From positions 1 to 46,410 of the forward strand of contig DWYI01000031.1 of NCBI GenBank assembly GCA_019118765.1: 46,410 bases of DNA, read 5' to 3'. The translations under genes and the position numbers were made by a program. Origin of the DNA: Candidatus Allofournierella merdavium (GTDB lineage Bacteria; Bacillota; Clostridia; Oscillospirales; Ruminococcaceae). The notes beneath the pieces are model-generated. The model was not told the DNA's origin, did no database searches, and was given only the letters and a program-made list of their open reading frames with translations. Position 1 is the first letter of the stretch. The number at the start of each line of letters is the position of its first letter. Positions 1-7,109 of the stretch are shown here, one piece after another.

Positions 1-75
1 ACGGACATAAAAGCCCAAGGAGGGATTGGTCAGCCAGTTGCTCCCCTTATTGTAGCTTAGGCACGAGATGGAGAG

Positions 76-100
76 AAAGCCGGACTGGCTGCCCGGCTTT
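76..100. other. Hairpin upstream of the transporter gene
   Basis: Arms AAAGCCGG (76-83) and CCGGCTTT (93-100) enclose a 9-nt loop. No long T-run follows, so it is either a weak terminator of a gene left of the window or a leader structure. The first 75 bases hold no gene that can be supported. Confidence 0.35.
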
Positions 101-136
101 CCTGTCCAAATTTATTGTAATAGGAGGGAAATCGTT

Positions 137-1321
137 TTGGAAAAGCAAACTCGCAGCGGTTGGGACACCTTTAAAGCCTGGTTCGGCATCGGCGCGCTGA
201 TGTTCGGTACATACTGCGGCGCCAACATGGCCTCCGGCGTGTACGCCTCGGCCTACATCGTCACCCTGGGCGGCGGCTGGGCCTTCCTGTGGCTGGCCAT
301 CTTCTGCTTCGCCATGTCCTTCTTCTGCGCCATCGGCCTGGACTTCATCCGCGCTTACAAAACCAGCAACTACAACGCCTACTATCTGGCGCTGTACGGC
401 GTTGACAAGCCCAATTCCAATCCGGTTCTGAAGGGCATCGTCACCATCTTCTTCGACATCTACACCATCCTGATGGGCGTGGTAACGGTGGCCGCCACCG
501 TGGCGCTTTTTGCCGAGTTGTTCAACTCGCTGCTGGGCGTGCCGGTGTTCCTGGGCAGCGTGATCGCCGTGCTGCTGTTCACGGTGCTCACCATCTACGG
601 CGCTTCCTTCCTGCGCAAGTTCAACACCGTGATGACCATCTCGCTGATCCTGTCGCTGGTGGCCATTCTGATCGCGGTGATCGTTGTGAGGGGCGACGTG
701 CTGGCCGAGCGCATCGGCAACTTCAGCATCGGGCCGGACTGGGGCCTCACCACGGTGAGCGCGCACATGTCCATGTTTATCTCCTACTGCTTCACCACCT
801 CCAACTGGGGCTCCTCGCTGAGCAACTACGCCGACCAGATCCACACCAAGAAGGACGCCATCGGCTCCGGTATCACCATCGGCGTGCTGGTCACCCTGCT
901 CTTTGTCATGACCGGCGCCATCGTGCTGCCCTTCATGCCGGAAGTTTACGAAGGCACCCCCATCCTGATGATCTGCCAGCAGTACCTCAGCCCCGTGCTG
1001 ACCATCGTCTACTGGATCGTGGTCATCTTCTCGGTGGTGTCCACCGCCCCCACCTTCACCTTCAATGTGGCGAACCGCTGGTCTATCGTCTGGAAGAGCG
1101 AAAAGGTTCCGCAGAGGGTCAAGTTCTTTGTCATCGCCCTGGCCTTCCTGCTGGCCTGCTGGTTCATCTCCGGCGTGGGCCTGATGGCCATCGTCCAGAA
1201 GGGCTATGTGCTGCTGGGCAACCTGGCGCTGTTCGCCATCGCCATCCCGCTGCTCATTTCCATCGTGCGGGTCGCCAAACTGGATAAGGCAAACAAGAAG
1301 CAGGCCGCCAACAACGGGTAA
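137..1321 (+). CDS. YkvI-like integral membrane transporter (394 aa)
   Basis: This is a polytopic membrane protein with roughly ten to eleven hydrophobic helices spread over its whole length and a short basic tail (KLDKANKKQAANNG). It resembles the YkvI family (COG3949), which is related to amino-acid transporters. I choose the TTG start at 137 because AGGAGG lies at 122-127 with good spacing; the in-frame ATG at 68 would add 23 polar residues and has no ribosome binding site. The next gene encodes an L-cysteine desulfidase. In E. coli the desulfidase CyuA is paired with a dedicated permease, although of a different family, so uptake of cysteine or a related amino acid is the likeliest role. 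That substrate is inferred from context only; no substrate-specific motif was recognised. Confidence 0.8.
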   Translation: MEKQTRSGWDTFKAWFGIGALMFGTYCGANMASGVYASAYIVTLGGGWAFLWLAIFCFAMSFFCAIGLDFIRAYKTSNYNAYYLALYGVDKPNSNPVLKGIVTIFFDIYTILMGVVTVAATVALFAELFNSLLGVPVFLGSVIAVLLFTVLTIYGASFLRKFNTVMTISLILSLVAILIAVIVVRGDVLAERIGNFSIGPDWGLTTVSAHMSMFISYCFTTSNWGSSLSNYADQIHTKKDAIGSGITIGVLVTLLFVMTGAIVLPFMPEVYEGTPILMICQQYLSPVLTIVYWIVVIFSVVSTAPTFTFNVANRWSIVWKSEKVPQRVKFFVIALAFLLACWFISGVGLMAIVQKGYVLLGNLALFAIAIPLLISIVRVAKLDKANKKQAANNG

Positions 1322-1330
1322 CACCGCTTC

Positions 1331-1408
1331 ACGCCCCGGTGGGGCGTTCGGGCTTTGCTGCTGACCCGATGCCCGGCGATACAGGCTTGTATTGTCGGGC
1401 ATCGTTTT
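1331..1408 (+). terminator. Two hairpins between transporter and cyuA; the second is terminator-like
   Basis: The first hairpin is ACGCCCC/GGGGCGT (1331-1347). The second has 17-nt arms at 1367-1383 and 1388-1404, fully paired if two G-U pairs are allowed, with a 4-nt loop, followed by TTTT at 1405-1408. The strong stem lies inside a gene pair that probably works together, so partial termination, attenuation or mRNA processing between the two genes is possible. Confidence 0.6.
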
Positions 1409-1459
1409 GTGTGTGTGTGGTTCATCGGGCCCGAGCGGCCCTCTGAAAGGAGAAACGTC

Positions 1460-2725
1460 ATGGATTCCAAATGCTACCAGAACTATCTGAAGATCCTGCA
1501 CAAGGAGCTGATCCCCGCCATGGGCTGTACCGAGCCCATTGCCATCGCCTTTGCCGCGGCAAAGGCGCGGCAGGTGCTGGGTGCCATGCCCGAGGAGATG
1601 GTGGCCCTGTGCAGCGGCAACATCATCAAGAACGTGAAGGGCGTGAACGTGCCCAACGCCGGCGGGCAGAAGGGCATCGAGGTGGCCGCCGTGCTGGGCG
1701 CGCTGGCCGGCGACGCCGACCTGGAACTGGAGGTCATCAGCCGGGTGCCCCCCGAGGCCGCCGACCAGGTGCGCCGGCTGGTGGCGCAGGGCGTGTGCCG
1801 CTGCGAACTGGCGGAGGGCGTGGAAAACCTGTACATCCGCATTGAGGCCAAAGCCGGCGCCGACACCGCCGTGGTGGAGGTAAAGACCAAGCACAACCAC
1901 ATCGCCCGCATCGAGAAAAACGGCCAGGTGCTGCTGGAGGCGGACGACATCCCCACCGAGGACGCCGGCGACAAGAGCCAGCTGAACCTGCGGGACATCC
2001 TGGAATTTGCCGACACAGTGGAGATCGGGGATGTGAAGGAACTGCTGGATCAGCAGATCAACTGCAACAGCGCCATCGCCCGGGAGGGCCTGGGGGGCAA
2101 CTGGGGCGCCGGCGTGGGCCGCACCCTGCTGGAGGTGAACGGCGACGGGGTGCGCACCCGTGCCATGGCCAACGCCGCCGCCGGTTCCGACGCCCGGATG
2201 AACGGCTGCGCCTTGCCGGTGGTGATCAACGCGGGCAGCGGCAACCAGGGCATCACCTGCACCATGCCGGTGGTGACCTACGCCCGGGAGATGGGCGTCA
2301 GCGACGAAAAGCTCTACCGCGCCCTGACCCTGACCAACCTCATCGCCCTGCACCAGAAGCGGTACATCGGCAACCTGTCCGCCTACTGCGGCGCGGTGTC
2401 CGCCGGCACCGCCGCGGCCTGCGGCGTTGCCTACCTCCACGGCGAGGGCTACGATGTGATCGGTCGCACCATCATCAATTCCCTGGGCAACGTGGGCGGC
2501 ATCGTGTGCGACGGCGCCAAAGCCTCCTGCGCGGCCAAGATCGCCAGCGCGGTGAACAGCGGTCTGCTGGGCTATGAGATGGCAAAGCGCGGCCGGGTGT
2601 TCCCCTTCGGCGAGGGCCTGGTGGAAGAGGACTACGAGCACACCATCCGCAACTTCGGCCGCCTGGGCAAGGACGGCATGAAGGCCACCGATGTGGAGAT
2701 CCTGAACATGATGATCGGCAAATAA
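1460..2725 (+). CDS. cyuA: L-cysteine desulfidase, CyuA/UPF0597 family (421 aa)
   Basis: The protein belongs to the serine dehydratase alpha-like UPF0597 (CyuA, formerly YhaM) family, cytosolic Fe-S enzymes that break L-cysteine into pyruvate, ammonia and sulfide. Family motifs are visible: MGCTEPIAIAFAAAK with Cys23, SGNIIKNVKGVNVPNAGG, GSGNQGITCTMPVV, CGAVSAGTAAACG and GNVGGIVCDGAKASCAAK. The conserved cysteines in these motifs are the expected [4Fe-4S] ligands. The length is normal for the family. The ATG at 1460 is preceded by AAAGGAGA at 1446-1453; an in-frame TTG further upstream falls inside a hairpin and is not credible. It follows the YkvI-like transporter and precedes a MalY/PatB C-S lyase gene, so the three genes probably form a sulfur amino acid catabolic set. 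The family assignment is secure; the exact substrate is inferred. Confidence 0.9.
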   Translation: MDSKCYQNYLKILHKELIPAMGCTEPIAIAFAAAKARQVLGAMPEEMVALCSGNIIKNVKGVNVPNAGGQKGIEVAAVLGALAGDADLELEVISRVPPEAADQVRRLVAQGVCRCELAEGVENLYIRIEAKAGADTAVVEVKTKHNHIARIEKNGQVLLEADDIPTEDAGDKSQLNLRDILEFADTVEIGDVKELLDQQINCNSAIAREGLGGNWGAGVGRTLLEVNGDGVRTRAMANAAAGSDARMNGCALPVVINAGSGNQGITCTMPVVTYAREMGVSDEKLYRALTLTNLIALHQKRYIGNLSAYCGAVSAGTAAACGVAYLHGEGYDVIGRTIINSLGNVGGIVCDGAKASCAAKIASAVNSGLLGYEMAKRGRVFPFGEGLVEEDYEHTIRNFGRLGKDGMKATDVEILNMMIGK

Positions 2726-2760
2726 CGCCGCTGCCGCCAGCCGGCGCGGCGGGCATTGCC

Positions 2761-2836
2761 TGTCCTCTCTCCCGGCGCTGCCCCCCCTGCCGGGAGGACA
2801 GGAGCGGGGCCGTCTTCGGACGGCCCCGCCTTTTTT
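2761..2836 (+). terminator. Rho-independent terminator after cyuA
   Basis: An 11-bp GC-rich stem (2804-2814 with 2819-2829) closed by a TTCG loop is followed by T6 at 2831-2836. A separate hairpin lies just upstream (TGTCCT/AGGACA and CCCGGC/GCCGGG, 2761-2800). Together they end cyuA transcription, so the following gene probably has its own promoter. Confidence 0.9.
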
Positions 2837-2928
2837 CATTTCGGCGGGTCTTACCGTTGAACCGGCTGCCCCGATGGAGTAAAATAAAGGGAGCATCTGC
2901 TACTCACAAACGAAAGGTCGCAAGCGAT

Positions 2929-4137
2929 ATGAACTACGATTTCACCTCCATTCTGGACCGCCGCGGCAGGGACGCCGTGGCCGTGGACGGCCTGGGCGCG
3001 GGGCCCTTTGCCCCCGCGGCCCCCAAAGAGGGGTTTGACGCCATCCCCATGTGGATCGCGGACATGAATTTCCCCACCGTGCCCACGGTGCCCGCGGCGC
3101 TGGCGGAGCGGGCGCGGCACCCCGCCTATGGCTACTTCTCCCCCACCGACGAATATTTCAACGGGATCAGGGGATGGCAGGAAACCCGCAACGGCGTGAC
3201 CGGCCTGACCCGGGAGTGCATCGGCTACGAGAACGGCGTGCTGGGCGGTGTGATCAGCGCGCTGAACGTGGTGTGCTCCCGGGGAGGCAAGGTGCTGCTT
3301 CACTCCCCCACCTATGTGGGTTTCACCTCGGCGCTCTCCAACAACGGCTACGACATGGTGCTCAGCCCCATGACCCGGGACGAAAAGGGCGTTTGGCGGA
3401 TGGACTTTGCGGACATGGAGGAGAAGCTGCGCACCCAGAACATCCACGCCGCCGTCTTCTGCTCGCCCCACAACCCCTGCGGCCGGGTGTGGGAACGGTG
3501 GGAACTGGAACAGGCCATGGCCCTGTTTGAAAAATACGATGTGACCGTGATCTCCGACGAGATCTGGAGCGACCTGATCCTGCCCGGGCACAAGCACATC
3601 CCCACCCAGATGGTGAGCGAGTGGGCCCGGCAGAACACGGTGGCGATGTACGCCCCCAGCAAGACCTTCAACCTGGCGGGGCTGGTGGGCAGCTACCACA
3701 TCATCTACAACAAGCGCCTGCGGGACCGGGTGCTGAAGGAATCCAGCCTGTGCCACTACAACGAGATGAACGTGCTGAGCATGCACGCGCTGATCGCCGC
3801 CTATAAGCCGGAGGGCCGCGCGTGGCTGGAGGAACTGCTGGAAGTGCTGGGCGGCAATGTGGACTACGCCTGCGACTACATCCGGCAGCACTTCAAGGGT
3901 GTGGAGACCTTCCATCCCCAGGGCACCTACATGCTGTTCGTGGACTGCACCGAATGGTGCGCCGCCCACGGCAGGACCATCGACCAGCTGGAGAAGGCCT
4001 GCTGGGACGTGGGGGTGGCGGTGCAGGACGGCCGGGCCTTCCACGGCCCCTGCCATCTGCGGATGAACCTGGCGCTGCCCCTTTCCCGGGTGCGGGAGGC
4101 ATTCCGCCGGCTGGACAGATACGTCTTCAACGCCTGA
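2929..4137 (+). CDS. MalY/PatB-type PLP-dependent C-S lyase or aminotransferase (402 aa)
   Basis: This is a fold-type I PLP enzyme of the MalY/PatB group, cytosolic cystathionine/cysteine beta-lyases. The features that place it are the N-terminal FTSILDRRGRDAV segment, the early MWIADMNFPTVP motif (family form W.ADMDF), a CSPHNPCGRVW motif, ISDEIWSDL, and the PLP lysine in APSKTFNLAGL (about Lys245). The length is typical. The start is placed at ATG 2929, just before the conserved N-terminus; the only ribosome binding site is a weak GAAAGGTC. An upstream in-frame ATG at 2857 would add 24 atypical residues. It follows cyuA after a strong terminator, so it is probably transcribed separately but works on related sulfur substrates. 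An aminotransferase role cannot be excluded from sequence. Confidence 0.85.
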   Translation: MNYDFTSILDRRGRDAVAVDGLGAGPFAPAAPKEGFDAIPMWIADMNFPTVPTVPAALAERARHPAYGYFSPTDEYFNGIRGWQETRNGVTGLTRECIGYENGVLGGVISALNVVCSRGGKVLLHSPTYVGFTSALSNNGYDMVLSPMTRDEKGVWRMDFADMEEKLRTQNIHAAVFCSPHNPCGRVWERWELEQAMALFEKYDVTVISDEIWSDLILPGHKHIPTQMVSEWARQNTVAMYAPSKTFNLAGLVGSYHIIYNKRLRDRVLKESSLCHYNEMNVLSMHALIAAYKPEGRAWLEELLEVLGGNVDYACDYIRQHFKGVETFHPQGTYMLFVDCTEWCAAHGRTIDQLEKACWDVGVAVQDGRAFHGPCHLRMNLALPLSRVREAFRRLDRYVFNA

Positions 4138-4172
4138 CGCGGGGCCCGGCCATCCTGTTTATTTGCAGCAAA

Positions 4173-4215
4173 GCGCCCCCGGGGCGGCACAACGGCCGCC
4201 CCGGGGGCGCTGTTT
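4173..4215. terminator. Bidirectional terminator between convergent genes
   Basis: A 16-bp perfect stem, GCGCCCCCGGGGCGGC at 4173-4188 and its complement at 4195-4210, has a 6-nt loop and is followed by TGTTT on the plus strand. It separates the plus-strand C-S lyase from the minus-strand M15 peptidase and can serve both. Confidence 0.85.
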
Positions 4216-4224
4216 GTGTGGGAT

Positions 4225-4911
4225 TCAGTCGATGACGGTGCGGGTGCGCCCGATGCCCACCACGCTGGCGGTGAGCTTTTTCCAGGTGTTGCAGCCGCAG
4301 ACGCCGTCCGCCGACAGGCCCACCGCCCGCTGGTAGGCCCGCAGGGCGCTCTCGGTGTTGGCGCCGAACTTGCCGTCCAGGGTGCGGGTGGAGTAGCCCA
4401 GGGCGTTCAGCGCGTCCTGCAGGATGAGCACATAGGTGTTCACACAGCCCCGGCGCAGGGTGGGGTAGCCGGAGGTGGTGCCGGAGCAGGCGGGGGTGCC
4501 GTAGCGCCGGTCGAAGTGCACCCAGGTGGGGGTCATGCTCTGGGGCTCCACATAGCCCCAGGCGCCGGTGTTCTTGGCCGCCCGCCAGATGGCGTTGCGG
4601 GCGGTGGAACCCTGGCCCTGGCCCACGTCAAAGGCCACCCCGGCGTAGTGCTGGCTGGCGGTGCCGTGGCCGCCCTCCCAGATGCGCTTGAAGGCGTAGC
4701 CCACATGGATGCCGCTGCCGTAGCTGCGGCGGGTGAGGTTCCAGGCCTCCATGGCGGCGGTGGTGGTCCAGAGGGTAGGGCTGGAGGAGCTGCCCCGGAA
4801 CTCCCGCACCCGCAGGGTGGTGCCGGTGGAGTAGGGCATGGGGTCGCTCTCGTTGAGGTTGTAGGTCATCATTCGGTTGGTGTAGGAATCGTAGACGAAC
4901 ACTTTTGCCAT
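4225..4911 (-). CDS. M15-type zinc peptidase with C-terminal peptidoglycan-binding domain (228 aa)
   Basis: The N-terminal 140 residues carry the metal-binding signature of M15 (VanY/D-Ala-D-Ala carboxypeptidase-like) peptidases: SQHYAGVAFDVG with His88 and Asp95, then WVHFD with His132. The C-terminal 70 residues form one peptidoglycan-binding domain 1 (DALNALGY...LDGKFGANTESALRAYQRAVGL...DG). Such proteins cut the stem peptide of peptidoglycan. No signal peptide is visible, as in many spore-deposited or phage-type cell wall enzymes. The start ATG has AAGGAGAG 8 nt upstream (4920-4927). The gene begins only 16 nt after the stop of the sleC C-terminal part on the same strand. No promoter is seen between them, so its transcription probably depends on read-through from sleC, and thus possibly on excision of the element at 7-19 kb. 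A role in spore cortex handling is inferred from this linkage. Confidence 0.8.
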   Translation of the reverse strand: MAKVFVYDSYTNRMMTYNLNESDPMPYSTGTTLRVREFRGSSSSPTLWTTTAAMEAWNLTRRSYGSGIHVGYAFKRIWEGGHGTASQHYAGVAFDVGQGQGSTARNAIWRAAKNTGAWGYVEPQSMTPTWVHFDRRYGTPACSGTTSGYPTLRRGCVNTYVLILQDALNALGYSTRTLDGKFGANTESALRAYQRAVGLSADGVCGCNTWKKLTASVVGIGRTRTVID

Positions 4912-4927
4912 AAGACATTCTCTCCTT

Positions 4928-7011
4928 TCAGTTCTGGCCGCAGGGGCAACTGCCGGGTACGGGATCGTTCAGCAGCTGGTAGATGCGCTGCCAGGTCTGG
5001 CGGTCCACCACACCGGTGACCGGCAGGCCCAGCCCCTCCTGGAACAGCCGCACCGCCTGCTCGGTGGCTGTGCCGTAGACGCCGTCCACCGGCACGAACT
5101 CCGCCGCGCAGTAGAGCACCGCCACCTGGTTCATCAGCGTCTGCAGCTGCATCACCGCGTTGCCCGCGCTGCCCAGGGCCATCACATAACCGGGGTACTC
5201 CGGCCCCGCCGCCGCCGCGGCCTCCTCGCTGCCCGAGGCCGCCAGGCTGATGAAGGTGGCGGACAGGGCGTTCCAGACCGTCTCATCGGCCACGCCGGTG
5301 ACCGGCAGGCCGAACTCCTGCTGGAAGGACTCCAGCGAGGCCCTGGTCAGCGGGCCGAACTCGCCGTCGATGCCGCCGGGAGACTGGACCTCGTCGTAGA
5401 AGTAGCCGATGTACTCCAGCAAAAACTGCAGCCAGGCCACATTGTCCCCTTGGGCGCCCTCGACCAGATCGACCCCCGGCCAGGGCTGGAGGTTGTAGGC
5501 CAGCAGCAGGCCGTCCTGGCCGCGGAGCACCTGGCTCTGCTGGTAGAGCTTTGCCCAGGTGGCGGGGCCGATGACCCCATCCTGGGTGAGGCCGAACAGC
5601 TTCTGGAAGGCTTTCACCGCGGTCTGGGTGGCGGTGCCGAACTCGCCGTCGATGGCGATGCGGGGGATGGAGGAGTAGTAGGCGCTCATCAGCACCAGAT
5701 AATACTGGGCCTCCCGCACGGCGCGGCCGCTGCTGCCCAGCCGCAGGGGGCTGCCGGGGTAGGTGCCGGGGCGCTGGTCAGGGGCCAGCAGCTGGTTGGT
5801 GACGTCGGCGTAGACCTGGTAGAGTTTGCGCCAGGTGGCGGGGCCCACCACGCCGTCCGCCGTGAGGCCGAACTCCCGCTGGAAGGCTTTCACCGCCGCC
5901 TCGGTGCCGGAACCGAAGATGCCGTCCACCGCCGGGGCGGGGATGGAGGAATAGTTGCTGGCGGCGATGCGCAGCCAGAACTGCACCTTGCGCACGTCGT
6001 CGCCCCGGCTGCCCACCCGCAGCGCGGTGCCGGGATAGCCGTCGTCCGAGGAGTTGATGTCGTTTTCCAGGCTCTGATACTCGGCCCAGATGGCGTCCCA
6101 GGTCATGCGGCCCACCACGCCGTCCACCGTGAGGCCGTACTTTTGCTGGAAGGCTTTCACCGCCGCCTCGGTGCCGGCGCCGAAGATACCGTCCACCGCG
6201 AGGTCCGGCAGGCCGGTCTCGAACTCCGACAGCTGCTGCAGCCAGAACTGCACCTGCTCCACGCTGTTGCCGGTGTCGCCCCGGCGCAGGGCGGTGCCGG
6301 GGTAGCCGCTGCCGGTGATGGTGTCCTGGCTGCCGGTGGGTTTTTCGCCCTCGCTGGTCAGTTCCGCCAGCTTCTTCACGCTGACGTAGATGTAGCTGAT
6401 CTTGTACCAGGTGGAGCGGCCCACCACCCCGTCGGCGGTGAGGTTGAACTGCTTCTGGAAGGCCTTCACCGACGCCTCGGTGGCCGCGCCGAACACCCCG
6501 TCGGTGCCGGGATCGCCGAAGGCGGGGTAGTTCTTGGCGATGCGGGTGAGCTGGCGCTGGATGGTGCGCACCGCCTCGCCGGAATCGCCCCGGCGCAGCG
6601 CCGTGCCGGGGTAGCTCTGGGGGATGCCCTGGATGTTGTTTGTGCGCACGATCTCGATGTTGTTGCCGTAGTAGTAGCGCAGGATCTGCAGGGCGTTCAG
6701 CCCCTCGCCCGCCCGGTCCACCGTGCCCCACTGCTTCATGCCCGGGCAGGTGACGGATTTGCCGTCGCAGTACTCGGTGTAGTAGGGCTCGATGGTGCCG
6801 GTGCGGCGCACGTAGGTGTTGAAGATGTCGTCGGTGATACGCTCCATCGGCTCGAAGATGTCCCGTCCGTGGACGTAGTACTGGTCGTAGCTGGTGGAGT
6901 TGGTGATGTTGAAGTTGTAGCCCTTGCTGGGGTACCACTCGGTGAAGATGCGGTTGAGGGCCAGGCTGATCTGGGCGTGGATGTTGGCCCGCAGGGCCTG
7001 CTCCGGCCAGG
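4928..7011 (-). CDS. sleC: C-terminal part of an interrupted sleC-type spore cortex-lytic gene (no start codon)
   Basis: The frame begins at the left junction of the inserted element (TGG at 7007-7009) and runs 692 codons beyond it to the stop at 4928. First comes a SpoIID-like region typical of SleC proteins (PEQALRANI, ALNRIFTEWY, FNITNSTSYDQ, EYCDGKSVTCPGMKQWG, LQILRYYYG). Six tandem peptidoglycan-binding repeats follow, each opening with YPG or WPG and containing DG.(F/Y)G..T, LFG/EFGL and TW. There is no usable start: the nearest in-frame GTG (7018-7020) has no ribosome binding site, and a strong terminator lies just upstream. Across the whole stretch there is no stop or frameshift, unlike a decaying pseudogene. 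The missing N-terminus is at 19053-19628 in the same orientation, and joining at the shared CCTGG restores an 884-residue protein. C. perfringens SleC has about 440 residues; the extra length here is the additional repeats. Confidence 0.88.
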
Positions 7012-7015
7012 CGGG
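7002..7015. other. Left attachment-like junction of the element (att core)
   Basis: TCCGGCCAGGCGGG on the plus strand matches TCCGCCCAGGTGGG at 19048-19061 in 12 of 14 positions, with CCAGG (7007-7011) identical. To the left, the sequence codes for the SleC family motif PEQALRAN; to the right it no longer resembles SleC. The exact crossover inside the 5-bp core cannot be fixed by reading alone. Confidence 0.7.
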
Positions 7016-7045
7016 GCGCACCCATGCCCGCGGCCCCGCGCACAG

Positions 7046-7085
7046 AAAGCCCCCGGGGCCGAACGTGAACGGCCCCGGGGGCTTT
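7046..7085 (-). terminator. Strong terminator between DUF4091 gene A and the sleC C-terminal part
   Basis: A perfect 16-bp stem (AAAGCCCCCGGGGCCG at 7046-7061, complement at 7070-7085) has an 8-nt loop; on the minus strand it ends in CTTT. It stops minus-strand transcription from the element before it reaches the sleC remnant, which should therefore be silent while the element is in place. Confidence 0.85.
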
Positions 7086-7109
7086 GGCTCCTCTTTTGTT
7101 CTTCGCGCC

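Noticed and set aside
26..55. Leucine-rich leader peptide (TTG start, nine codons) before the transporter
   Set aside because: The AGGAGGG lies only 1 nt from the TTG, too close for initiation, and the following hairpin has no T-run; attenuation cannot be supported.
47..2896. Minus-strand 949-codon open frame
   Set aside because: Lies antisense to the transporter and cyuA, with low-complexity His/Gly/Ala/Val composition. High GC makes such frames frequent; the sense proteins have clear families.
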